Assembly: GCA_965153455.1 (NCBI GenBank)
Contig: OZ234501.1
Span: forward strand, 186,001-250,000
From: Sphagnum compactum
Lineage: Eukaryota; Bryophyta; Sphagnopsida; Sphagnales
Direction of reading: 5' to 3'
DNA length: 64,000 nt
Part shown: positions 34,843 to 45,419 of the stretch, in pieces
Numbering within the stretch: the stretch's first letter is position 1
Layout: the number at the start of each line of letters is the position of its first letter
Notes under the pieces: generated by a model
Database searches by the model: none
What the model saw: only the letters and a program-made list of their open reading frames with translations
What the model was told of the DNA's origin: nothing
Made by a program: the position numbers and the translations under genes

Positions 34843-36259
34843 AAGTTAGGGTAGGCGTAAGGTGTGGAAGTGACGGCGGAACCTTATCAAAATTCGAACA
34901 CCCTAGATCTAAGGGATTCATCAAACCCTAAATTCAACGGTGGATCTAAAAGTATGGGAGAGTTTTTTTTTATGCAAATTGTAATTCCAATTTACTATGT
35001 ACTACATAGTCAATTAGTGCATAGTAAAGTAAATAGGAAGGGAATATCAAAGGAGTAAATGTTACACGAAAATGTTACTTCAACCATTGAATTAGTCAAG
35101 TAAGAACTCAAGGACTCTTCCTTGTTACTACCGATAATTTATCATAGTAGTTAGTTACTTGAAGTAATTCGGATGAAGAAGTAGGATGTGAGGGTCAACG
35201 GATGGAAAAGATATGGATCAAGCTCAAGAGACCTCATCAAAATATCCAAGATAAGGGGGAGGTTGGATCCTCCAAATCCCATTAGTCATGAGGATTTTTC
35301 ATCCTCTTTGATTGGAGGATGGAATATCTCTTGTGTTTCATTCGGCCCAAGGATTTTCATCCTAATTTCAATTGGATGGCCATTCATTCTCAAATTCTCA
35401 TTGGCCCTTGAAGGATGAGCAGGCCATTGATTGGTGCAAAAGGATTTCAAAGCTTTCATTGGACAAGGGGAACAAGCTCAAGGAAGGTCATGGAGGCTTA
35501 CTAAGGAAGAAGGCATTGTGTGTATGGAAAAAAAGGAGAAGGAAGAGGAAAATGAAGTGTGAGAAAGGTTGTTACTTCTTGTGTGTGGGAGGTGTTCATG
35601 GAAAGGTTATGAAAAAATGAAGCATGGAATGGAGTTGTGTGTAGCAAGTACTCGTAGTGAAGCCTCTAGACTTTTGGTTTAAGTAATTGTTTTTCTCAAA
35701 TCCACTGTTGGATTTGTGTCAAATTTGAATCAGTTTTAGCTCAGAAGGTGTAGAAAGCTCTCCCAAAAATTCAGCTTGATCGAGCTTTTTGTAAGGGAGC
35801 TACGTGGGTTGGAAGTAGAAGGGGTTGTAGTATCTGTTTTTTCCTCAAACTAGGCAAGTGGCTCCTAGCTCCAAGGCTTAAATCTAGATCAAAAAACATA
35901 AAATAAAAAACTTATGAGAGTTGTTAAAACATGGCTCCTTTTGTATTAGCTTCCAACTCCAATGCATGTTAGACTAGGATGTTGTATGTAATTGTTATGA
36001 CGAACGGAGTGGAAGGTTTCAAACCATCGAACATGACATTGAAATGAACATCAGCATACGACTCCTCAATATTCCATCATGGTGAGTTACAATTCCTTCA
36101 CGATGTTTTGTAGCTTCAATTTGGACACAACGCATTAGATTTTTGGTGAATTTCATTACTTACCTCGAACCACCTCACTTGTTAGACTACACTACATAGT
36201 AGTTCCACTTCCAACCGGTTTTTTTTATTGTGAGTGCATATCTTAGTGGTGAAGGTGTG

Positions 36260-36640
36260 CAATAATTCCTCACAAATAGTGATCTATGTTTTCCAATATT
36301 GTTTTAGGAAAACATATTGTTAACAATTTTTGAATTTCAAGTGGCTAAATTTCTCCCCAATTAAAAGTTATTTTTTTCAAAACTTCCTTCAATTTCTTGT
36401 GCTCTCGTGATTAGAACCATGAAACTTTTGTTTCTAGGAGTAATCTAAAAATTTGTTCAACATTCCATTTTTGCTCGCCAACATAACAAGGGTAACCTAA
36501 ATATGACCCAAGATTTTCCTATGTTCATCCTAATGGACGCATCAAGACAAATTCTGACGTGATGCCTAACATAAAATGGGTGCATCACATTAGTTTTGGC
36601 AACCTTATTGTTGTTGAGGGGCACACCCCAAGCTCCTGAA
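36260..36640. other. Right terminal segment of the composite insertion
   Basis: Non-coding sequence between repeat copy 2 and the resumption of gypsy-1a. The part at 36515-36600 resembles 6985-7045 in direct orientation (shared GCATCACATTAGT), so it may be a terminal repeat of the element that first split gypsy-1a. Confidence 0.4.
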
Positions 36641-39534
36641 TCAAGACTTGTAGAGGAAGAAAGTGAGTTGCAACAACCTGAAAGTAAGAACATTGGAAAA
36701 AAGTTCTTCTAAGATATCTTCGAAGAAGAACCTGTTTGTAGTGTTATCCTTCAACGTCTGTGAGCAAGGACCAAAGCCATGATGAAGAAAAAATGCAAAG
36801 CACATGTAGAAAAACATGTTGAGAAACATGTTAAGAAGAAAACAACATCTAAAACAAAGGAGATTCAAAAAATGTTGCAGTGGATTAAGATGAATGCTAA
36901 TGAACTCAAATGGGCCAAACAAGTCGATTTGGAAAACTTGTTCACCTTGTAGTGGACTATGTTGTGAAAGGATGTGTTACAAGATTTTTTATGAATTTGG
37001 GAAGAATTGGAGGATGGAAGAATCCAAGGACGAGTGTGTGGTCAAGAAATTTTAATTGATTAGGTACTTATTCATGAACAACTTGGGATTTCCAAGGAAG
37101 AAGTAGTAGATGCTACAAATGCAACCTTTGAAAAAGAAAAACCACTTTGAGGAAAATTGCAGGTCCACATGCCTTTGTTGAAAATGAACAATGGAATGTA
37201 GTTCACATGAAGGAAGAATTTCATGCCCGATTTTAGAATTTTGTAAATTATTTACCAAATAGAGCGATTAACATATTTTAGCAACAAGATTGCTATTACT
37301 TTTGACTTAGCCAACAAAAGAAAACCTATTAATGGTGTTCTATAATTTTGACCCAGTTGCTGGTTGAACTTAACTACGGGACCGAACATTAAAAGAAAAC
37401 AGCAGCTAACCTAGTTTCTAGCAAAACCAAGGCAAATAATTGCTACTCGAGGCCTATCCTAGATATTTTGTTTAGGAAGTGGTTCCCATTATTTGAAGTG
37501 TTTTCACCAAGAACAACAATCCCAGAAGAACCTATGTCACCAACTAGCCAAGAGCAACAAGTTATTAGGAGCGACAAGTTTCATTTGAACTTGTTACAAG
37601 GAAGTAATTTTTGAAGGAAAAAAGACCAACATGCTCAACCACAGCTTCGCCTTTACTAGTATGTCAATTTCATAAACTAAAGATGCGAATAGAACCACCT
37701 ACACTAAATGACAAGTTAAGTCATGAACTTGTTACCTCACCACCAAGAAAGAAGTTTAGAACTACTTTCAAGTCATAGGTTATTGACTTAGAGGAGGATG
37801 AGGAGCAAACTTGTTTAAACGAAATGGGAGGTGGAGATGCAAAAGAGCTTCAAGCAACAAATATACAAGGCAACCTAGAGGAAGAACTTGAGCCCAATTT
37901 AGACTAGGTAATTGATAACATCCAAGTTAAACTTATTGAACCTATTCAACATGTGGTATCAATTGCAGAGCCCAAACAACTTGTAGTTGTAGCTGCACAA
38001 TCATCACAACCAACTCAACCTATAATTGAACCTATTTATGTAAAAAACCCACAATTTTTTATAGCCCAACCTGTCCTAGTTTCTAGTCATTCCACAAATA
38101 ATATGAAATAATTAGTATTTTTTAAAACAAGCTACCTATAATGCCACAACATGGTCAAGGATATTATAAGAACTTGCCAACCTTAGAGTTGAGTATGAAC
38201 AAACCATGGAAAATTTGTTTGAGACCAATAATTGCTTGTAAACCTATAGCCTAAAGCTAGAAACAGTGTAGTAGACTTTTAAGAACCGTGATAAAGAACT
38301 AATCACAGTCAAAAGGTAGTTGACTAAGGTCTAGCATGAGAACCAAAACCCATCCAACAAGTTGAAAGAGGTAGAACAAGTTGTTAGGAAAACCAAAAAC
38401 CTATAGCAAGAATATATTAAGTTCAATAAGCTCAATTGGAAAACTCACAATGATTTGAAGCGTCTCCAAACTAAATTTGAGCAAATGACACAAGATTACA
38501 ACAAAATGGAGGAGTCCAATATGCAACAACAGGGTACCATAACTGGTTTGGGAACAAACATGTCAAGAGCTCAAGGAGCATGAGCAATAAGTAGCTACTC
38601 ACATAAAGTTTGAAAAGAAAAACAAACTTTAGTTGTTGAAATCCAAGACTGGAAAGGTCAGTATGAAACAATTAAAGTATAATTAAATAAACCCAACCCC
38701 ATTATACCTATTAGAATGAACAATAGGTTGAAGGAGTTTGAGGAGTTATTACTAGACAACACCCTACTCAAGATGCAATCAGGCCTTAAAGACAAAAAAC
38801 CCTAAATGGAAGGAGTGGTGGCAAACAACTCAAGAGTTCACAAAGGAACAAATTCAAGAAAGCATGGAATTAGCTCACTATAATGAATAAAGTTACCAAC
38901 TGGAATTACAAGCGTATCAAACCGCTTTCCCTAACTTTAAATACGAACCCCTTAGGTTTGTATTTGTGGAAATTGGAACTAGTAGCAGAACACCAATAAC
39001 ACCAACTATTGTGCAACTTGTTGTTGCTACTAAACTACTCAATTCACTTAGAGGTGGAACATGTTTAGAGATCATACCCTCACCTATTCAAATTTTTACC
39101 ATACTTGTTTAGGTTACCATTGTTGTTATTGAATCTCTAAGAGGTAGTGAGAAGTCTTTTAAGGAACAAGTTGAACATGTTGATCCTTCATTTATTATAC
39201 TAGATAGTGGAGTAGGATCCTTGGAGTTTGTATCTGCTAATTTACATTCAACCCCACACCAGATAGGTATAGGTCAGGAAACTATTTTGATTTCTAGTAC
39301 CCCGCATGCTTCAGAGGTATTCACGACACCCATAGCGACCTTTGAAGAAACACCTAATCAATAAAGGATTTTAATGTTAACCGGTCTTCAAGTTTTGAGC
39401 CAAGCTAAACGTGTGGAGGAAATAAGTCATGAACCTATCAAAAAGGCCATCAATCAGCCAATTATAAAGACAAGCTAACCTAGGACTTTGAGCTAACATT
39501 TCGAGGATGGAATGTAGTTTTCAAAGGGGGATAA
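36641..39534 (+). pseudogene. gypsy-1a third ORF, continuation after the insertion
   Basis: It resumes at L-V-E-E-E-S-E. Landmarks are EIQKMLQWIKMNANELKWAK (about 36850-36920), the decayed domain with PVAG near 37350, PRKKF (about 37740), an acidic stretch (DLEEDEEQ), a Pro/Gln-rich part with AQSSQPTQPIIEP (about 37990-38035), and a long heptad-rich region at about 38180-38560 (ELANLRVEYEQTMENLFE, LKRLQTKFEQMTQDYNKMEE) that should form a coiled coil. It is colinear with gypsy-1b 45760-47720. Stops and frameshifts are frequent. The protein is not gag or pol; the mid-region resembles the putative plant-transposon protein seen downstream of pol in some gypsy lineages, but this is only a resemblance. 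Confidence 0.65.
39516..39534 (+). other. Polypurine tract of gypsy-1a
   Basis: TTTTCAAAGGGGGATAA lies immediately before the LTR start TGTTATC. Gypsy-1b has AAATCGAGGGGTAA at the same place (47729-47742). Confidence 0.7.
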
Positions 39535-40753
39535 TGTTATCTAGATTTAGTAACATGTGATTTATCAAGTTATAGATTTAGGCAAGTTGTTAAACCAAAT
39601 AGGTGATCTAACCTATTATTTAACCTAACCAGGTACCGAACCTAATGGGTAGTATTAGACTAGGTTAATAGACAGGATTATGTGTTAGTCAATTGGTAGT
39701 CTACAGAACATGTGGTAGAACATGTAGTTCAGCAAGTAGTGAAACAAAGTATAGTTTTTGAAATTTTGGACTATTAGTTTAAGTATTGGCTAATGATTGT
39801 TTAAATAGTCGGTTATGATTAGGTCAAAGCATGGTTGGGGTACCCAAAAGGAATGTCTCATTTTATATTCATTGGACCCCTTCACTTAAATATGTTGAAA
39901 CTTAATGACACATTCATATTGAAAGTTTCATTTTATATATAGATAAATACATTACAAAGGTACAATTCTATGCATAGAATGTCAAGATTGAACAAGTTTA
40001 AGGATTCCTACCAAATCCTTGAAAACATTTCAAGACTTTGTCTCATGAGAAAAAAAAATTCAAGGACTCATAAGGAATGTTTAAAGAATTTTTTTCGGCA
40101 CAAGATTTTTACCACAAACACCTGATGTGTTAATGTGTATAAAATGCATGAATGTGACGAGAACCAAATGCCCTATTGCAATGTAAAAAGTTTCAAAACG
40201 TCAAATTTTTATGAATTTTGGGCCATTAATAGAACATGGCCCACATTGGATAAATTTTACTATTTTCACTTTCGTAAATGAAAATAATATATACGTTAGA
40301 TGCCTATATAAGATTTGGAACAAAATTATTTCATTTAACATGAGAAAAAAGGGTTAAATGTAAGACATATCATGGGGAAAATGAAGAAAAAGGTGAATTT
40401 GGGATTCCTTGGAATGGATTTCCATGACTTAAAGGGGGTACCCCAATCATGCTTGGACCTGATTGTTTAGTTTCTGAATTAGTTATAAAAGACTAAAACG
40501 ACATATTTGAAGAAGAAGAGACTTTTATTTATTTAATTTTTTTTTATCCTTTGTGTTTCATTTCCACTTTGGAACATGAAGTATTTTCTTTTCAGCAAAC
40601 TTTCTTGAAGCTATGTGAATTTAATACATGTTAGTTAGGAAATATAAATAGTTCTAGTTTTGCTAGTTTAAATGTACATGTTTACTGTGTTAAAAACTTG
40701 TTGGAAAAAATTAGAAGTTGAAAAAATAATAGGAATAGAAAAACCCGTTAACA
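39535..40753 (+). repeat. 3' LTR of gypsy-1a, with a MITE inside
   Basis: It starts TGTTATCTAGATTTAGTAAC after the polypurine tract and ends AAAACCCGTTAACA. It aligns with 52370-52957 (588 bp) and 47743-48322 (580 bp) once the 640-bp MITE at 39821-40460 is set aside. The shared core includes TTTTGGACTAT, ATTGGCTAATGATT and, near the end, TAGGAATAGAAAAAC. Confidence 0.85.
39821..40460. mobile_element. MITE, about 640 bp, inserted in the gypsy-1a LTR
   Basis: The left end AGGTCAAAGCATGGTTGGGG and the inverted right end AGGTCCAAGCATGATTGGGG, both continuing TACCC, differ at two positions. The LTR copy at 52370 lacks this segment. GATT (or TGATT, depending on where the end is set) occurs at both edges (39816-39820, 40460-40464). 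The interior is non-coding. Superfamily uncertain. Confidence 0.75.
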
Positions 40754-41727
40754 ATAGTACATTCACTTAGTCTGTCTACTATATTTCAATATTAACCATC
40801 ATCATTAGTTGAGTGATGTGTTCAGCTCTGTGTTCCACCCTGGTTTGATACATTGCTTCAATTATAAAAACATGTTCCTCCAAATCCTCAATACGTGGTA
40901 TAATTGTTATGGTAACACATGTTCAATTTCATCATTGTCCAGATCTTCATCCCACTCTTCATGGTTGTGTCAATATTGAGGTGAAATAGAAGGCCAAGTA
41001 GAACCTCTATCTATGGATCTTGTTTCCATACCTCCATGTATTTCTTGATATGTATGCAGTATCTATTCATATCTATATAAAGTACCAAGTCTTTGGGTTG
41101 ACAAACTCATTTATGTTTTTTCCCATTCCCTTTGTTGCAGATCTGTAAGGGTAACTTTAAGTTCATTATTTCCCCATCCCTTTGGTTTGACTTCCGGTGT
41201 TTTGCCCTTATTAACAACCTTGTTTGGACATTGGACCACCTCATTGCTCTACCAGTGAATGCTTCATGAGGTTCCATAACTGTTATAAAATGGCGTCACG
41301 TACCCTGTAGGCCACTCCTCTGTCTTGGGTATTCTTATCATGATATACTATACTTTTTATGGAATATGAAATTGCATTGCATCATTTATAAATGACAATT
41401 CTTTCTCTACTACATTTTTCTTCTTCATTCGTTTGCATGGCTACTTGGTTTAATTGTTTATGCAAACTTTGGGTTACTATTCAATTTATGTTTGTTGCCA
41501 TTCTACTACTCTTCCTTGGAAAAAATAAATTTGGCACAAATTTCAATCCTTATAGCAATTGTTTGCACAGATTTAATTCTTCACAAGGTTTCTTCACCAA
41601 TTCATAATCTATAGTTTAAAAAATAAACAAACTTTTTTGTAATAACCTTTCTATACTTATTGCCACACAATAAAACCAAAGCAACTCATACAACCCAAAA
41701 TTTTGACCCCAAATTCATCCCAAGGAT
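40754..41727 (-). pseudogene. Minus-strand gypsy leader and gag start (gypsy-E), truncated
   Basis: Between the gypsy-1a LTR and a minus-strand PBS lies about 1 kb that, on the minus strand, gives short readable pieces: M-E-P-H-E-A-F-T-G-R-A-M-R-W (about 41275-41235) and, further left, IPRIEDLEE and IIEAMYQTRVE (about 40900-40840). These look like the N-terminal part of a gypsy gag ORF. Nothing of the capsid core or pol follows, so the element is 3'-truncated at about 40754. Confidence 0.5.
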
Positions 41728-41737
41728 GGTCGCCAAA
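41728..41737 (-). other. Primer-binding site of gypsy-E
   Basis: The minus strand reads TTTGGCGACC directly after the LTR edge, identical to the sites at 25040 and 50953. Confidence 0.7.
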
Positions 41738-42299
41738 TGGTGAATTTTAACATTGGTTTAAATATAGTTTTTGTTATTGTACATGTTCAATTTCAATTTT
41801 GCAAAATTTGTACTAAAAATCCATACATAATCCATAATATTTAAACAGCCACATCTCCCATAGCCCAAATACATGCACAATTATGAATATGTCATAATTC
41901 TACCACAATTTTACTTCTCATACTGATATGTAGGAAAGAAACAATAGATTCTATAAAAAATACGAAAAATATGTATATAAATGTTCATGGTTCAACAAAC
42001 TTTGTGTACGTCTTCAAAACTATTTTATCTTCATACTATTGTTTTCCTCTCTCTCGTTTATGCATTTCCATATTAATACTCACTCTTGGAGAAAAAAAAA
42101 TTCCACAAAAATTTCCAAAGCCTTTTTAATCCTCAACTCTTCCACTGAATTAAGTTGAATTCCACCTTAGTAGTCCTAATCTCACCTACCTTGTAACTAT
42201 TGAACATGTTTTGTCCAACTTGTCTAAGAATAGACATTATAAAATCTACTTCTTATGCTTATTTGGTCTGATTACTATAGTATAGTTTTACCCTAAACA
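41738..42299 (-). repeat. 5' LTR of gypsy-E
   Basis: On the plus strand it starts TGGTGAATTTTAAC beside the PBS and ends TTTTACCCTAAACA, 562 bp, so TG..CA ends are kept. The right neighbour is mid-RNase H sequence of gypsy-1b, meaning gypsy-E lies inside or against that element. Confidence 0.6.
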
Positions 42300-42300
42300 A

Positions 42301-43187
42301 TCAGTCCTAAATGGGAACTAGAATTTCATGTTCATATTGGCACATCTTAGTTAATAGTAGGGGCAATATTTGCCCAAAACCCAATAGGTAAAATTGATCA
42401 ACTTGGTGTGTATTCATTTGGACTATTAAATTATGTTGAGAGGAATTATACTATTACATAGATAGAGGTTTTAGCTATAGTCTATGCTTTGCACAAGTTT
42501 AGGCAATACCTATTAGGCAACATGTCCACATTTTACATAGACCATATGGCTTTAATATACTTAGTTAACAAGCCATACATTTCTAGCAGGTTAGTTAAAT
42601 GGTTCTTACTATTCTTAGAATACGATTTCAAGATTGTTTATAAACCTAGTAGATCCCACCTAATTGTAGATGCACTGAGTAGGTTACCCAACCATTCTAA
42701 ACATGTTGGAGTACCTTATCAACCTTGTGATGCTCACCTATTCACATTACAACTTGAGTGGTTACAAAGTGTTTATGAGTATATGTTAGAAGGAGTCACG
42801 CCAGAAAGCTTTACTACATCACAAAGAAAATATTTAGCCTAGACATCTAAACCATTTGTGATTTAGAAGGAGTATTATATAGATTTGGACAAGACAACAA
42901 GTTTTGTTGAGTCTTGCAATCATAACAAGTACCCACATTATTGTAAGAATTACATGGAGGAGTTGCATGAAAACATTTCTTTTTTTACATCACTATGAGG
43001 AAGATCTTCGATGTTGGTATTGGTGGCAAATGATGAATCGAGATTTCATGGATACTGTCAAACCTATGACCAATGTCAAAGAACATGTACCAAAACCTAG
43101 TAAAACTAGTTACCATTTTTTAAAAACCATTTCAAATATGGGGATTGGATTTTATTAGACCTATCAAACCTGCAAGTAAACCGTCAC
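42301..43187 (+). pseudogene. gypsy-1b RNase H, linker and integrase N-terminus
   Basis: It starts W-E-L-E-F-H-V-H at about 42312. The open piece 42489-42842 reads YALHKFRQYLLGN, FYIDHMALIYLVNKP, then LLFLEYDFKIVYKPSRSHLI and DALSRLPN. After a stop at 42840 the linker and zinc-binding region of integrase are traceable in shifting frames (RWGSCRR-like and MMNRD segments, about 42940-43060). At 43140-43180 the frame reads G-I-G-F-Y / LDF-I-R-P-I-K-P before the TIR element begins. Confidence 0.8.
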
Positions 43188-44239
43188 GACAAACTTATCC
43201 TTGGATGGTACCACTAGGAACGTCACACCCCAAATTTTTGAGACCCATCCAACTTCAGGACAACACAAGATTCACATAAAAAATAAATTTAATTCCAAAT
43301 TATTTTATCAAAAGGTTACCCAAGTCATGTAGAATTCAAAAATCTAATTAAATTTATAGAAAATGTGTTTTGATGTGGAAAATGAATGCACATGAAAAAA
43401 GTTTCAAAAATATTGCATGAGGGAATTTTTTGATTAGGAACACACAAGGAATCTTTTTTTGGAAAATTTTCTTGGATGTTAATTTTTAAGAATACCTCAA
43501 ATGCCAAACTACTTGATGTCTTTTATAGATAATTGATTGAATCAATTTTCATTTAAGTTTGAACTTTTGAAATCAGGGTTGTGAAGTCCTAAAGGGCCAT
43601 TAATGTCAATAACACAAATGACAATTATTTTCATCTTTTGTTATTTTAATGACTAGTTTGGATCATTCCCTTGTGCATGTACTAAATAAACAAGAAAAAA
43701 TATCTAATGTGTAAATCTAAGGACATTTAAAAGAAAAAAGTCATGAATTAGGTCAAAAATGGTTCAAGAATCAAAATGTTGATGCATATTATAGCTTTTT
43801 AGGATTCTTTTCATGAGTGTGGGCATAAGTGGGGAAAACATATGCCCACCTAGTCCAATCCAATAAACCAATGTATAAGTGGATGGAATTGTTTTTCTTA
43901 AATTGTTTTCCTATTGTCACTGGATGGTACCACAAGGAACGTTACACCTTAATTTCCTAGACCCATTGAACTTTGAAAAATCATAGGAAACATTTAAATG
44001 AACATTTTCATAAAAAAATTTGAATACATTTATTAGGTTCCATAGATTTTTAAATCTAAATAATATTAATAATATTGTGTATTTTGATGTTCCTAATCAT
44101 TACATTTAGAAAATGTTTCAAGAACATAGCGCATGTTTTTTTCCTTGAATTTTTTGGTCAGGAACACAAATTTGGAACATGATTTATGATTTTTTAAATT
44201 ATTTTTTTCCTAGTGGTACCACCCAAGGAAAAGTTTGTC
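43188..44239. mobile_element. 1.05-kb TIR element inserted in gypsy-1b integrase, with internal direct repeats
   Basis: The ends are GACAAACTTATCCTTGGATG and, inverted, GACAAACTTTTCCTTGGGTG, both continuing GTACCACTAGGAA, so about 33 bp with two mismatches. Gypsy-1a runs uninterrupted here (about 5425-5440). Unusually, about 300 bp at the left end (43197-43480, starting GGATGGTACCACTAGGAACG) is repeated directly at 43922-44190 (GGATGGTACCACAAGGAACG), offset 725 bp. No coding potential. The target duplication is unclear: flanks are ..AACCGTCAC and AATTAGGC.., where the empty site reads GATTGTTAGG. Superfamily not assigned. Confidence 0.75.
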
Positions 44240-45133
44240 AATTAGGCAATTGATACATTTTGGTGGCCATTGATTATGCAACCAAGTGGGTGGAAGCGTG
44301 AGCTTTTTGCATTAATATTGCTACATTAACTACCAAGTTTTTGAACAAACATATTCTTACAAGATTTGGATGAAAATTGACAATCATGACCGATCAAGGT
44401 ACCCATTTTATCAATGATGTTATCAAATACCTTATTGATCATTTTATTCTTAAACATACCAATTCTAATGTTTATTATATGTAATGAAATGGACAAGTTG
44501 AGTATACTAACAAAGTTTTTGGAATGTTACTAATTAAACTGGTTAATGAGAATTAGAATGATTGGGATGAACAATTGTCCACATTTTTATTCTCATACAA
44601 AACTGTCTACAAAGTTGGAACATGTCATACACCATTTCAACTTGTTTATGGATTACATCCATTACTGCCTACAAAACACCTATTACCATCCAAACTTGGT
44701 GAACATGTAGATCCAACATTTATCAAAGTACTAACTAGTCGAGTATCAGAGCTAGAGAAGTTACAAGAGAACAAGTTGATTGTAGAGGATTTAGTTGTTG
44801 CTAACTAGTGGAACATGTCACTATGGTCACATCAACGATACATTGAAACCAAAGTTTCAATTTGGAGACTGTGTTTTATGGTTTTTAAAGGATTTTTTAA
44901 AACATGCTATTAAATTTCAGAGAAGATGGTTTGGGCCATATATAATACAATATTATTTGCCTAATAACATTGTTATACTTGTAACTATTAATAAGTTTGA
45001 TCCTAACCTAGTCGTAGTCAACATCAACAAGTTAAAGCCATATAGGTTCATTAAGGATAGAACATTACAACCTATGTTAGTTAAAACTTTTGACTTGGTT
45101 ATTGATGAACATGTTCAAAAGGAAATTTCATAA
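44240..45133 (+). pseudogene. gypsy-1b integrase core and C-terminus
   Basis: It resumes with V-A-I-D-Y-A-T-K-W-V-E (about 44260-44292), keeps T-D-Q-G-T-H-F (about 44388-44408) and GQVEYTNK (about 44493-44516), so all three DDE positions are present at sequence level. A stop precedes the third motif (TAA at about 44483). The C-terminal part is open at 44575-44808 (FSYKTVYKVGT, FQLVYGLHPLLP) and 44795-45133 (RRWFGPYIIQYYLPNN, VNINKLKPY). Scattered stops inactivate it. Confidence 0.87.
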
Positions 45134-45419
45134 TATGTATCTATTGAACTGGTAATTATTCATGAGACTAATGTATCTACTAACAGTGATATAGCTACTA
45201 TACCTGTTAATGATCTTTAGGTTGACGTACTTGTCAAAAAGGATGATAATGACACACATGTGAATGTTACTTGTGACATTTACTTCCTAAAAATCTATAA
45301 CCCTAAAAGGAACATCTTTCCACATTTGCATAATCATTATCCATCAGAGTATAAACAACGACTGTTGTGCCCTTTGTTATGTCTTTTCATTTTATTTTAT
45401 TTTGTTGCTTTACTAGATG
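45134..45419 (+). other. Integrase tail and spacer before ORF3 in gypsy-1b
   Basis: A degenerate acidic tail of the integrase polyprotein and the KIYNPKRNIFP-like segment (about 45290-45325) also seen in gypsy-1a (about 6505-6540). No separate gene. Confidence 0.5.

Larger units (their letters stand above)
33821..36259. repeat. Dispersed 2.5-kb repeat, copy 2
   Basis: Same orientation as copy 1 (13524-16129) and colinear from TGTGAGCCATGGATTATA to GAAGGTGTG. It has a single unit where copy 1 has a 200-bp duplication, and it carries the intact version of the minus-strand ORF. The right flank (36260-36640) differs from that of copy 1 (decayed gene), so the homology ends at the same base in both, which helps define the repeat edge. 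Confidence 0.8.
6957..36640. mobile_element. 29.7-kb composite insertion splitting gypsy-1a ORF3
   Basis: The gypsy-1a third ORF reads up to R-L-I-A-Q at 6956 and resumes with L-V-E-E-E-S-E after 36641. The uninterrupted copy gypsy-1b reads ELAQLVGEES across the same point (about 45735-45765). TCAAG occurs at both edges (6952-6956 and 36641-36645), consistent with a 5-bp target duplication. The interior holds many separately listed elements, so this is probably a nested cluster rather than one element. The primary inserted element is not identified; the outermost sequences share the 13-mer GCATCACATTAGT in direct orientation (7029-7041, 36582-36594). Confidence 0.7.

Noticed and set aside
13524-36259. 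The two 2.5-kb repeats as the 5' and 3' LTRs of a single 22.7-kb element
   Set aside because: They are in direct orientation and start with TG, but the right edges differ (GTGTGAA and GTGTGCA) and flanking bases give no 5-bp duplication. The content between them is a mixture of unrelated elements, so I list them only as repeat copies.
43180-44247. 8-bp hAT-type or TCA target duplication for the 1.05-kb TIR element
   Set aside because: Neither candidate matches on both sides once the empty site in gypsy-1a is considered, so the superfamily is left open.
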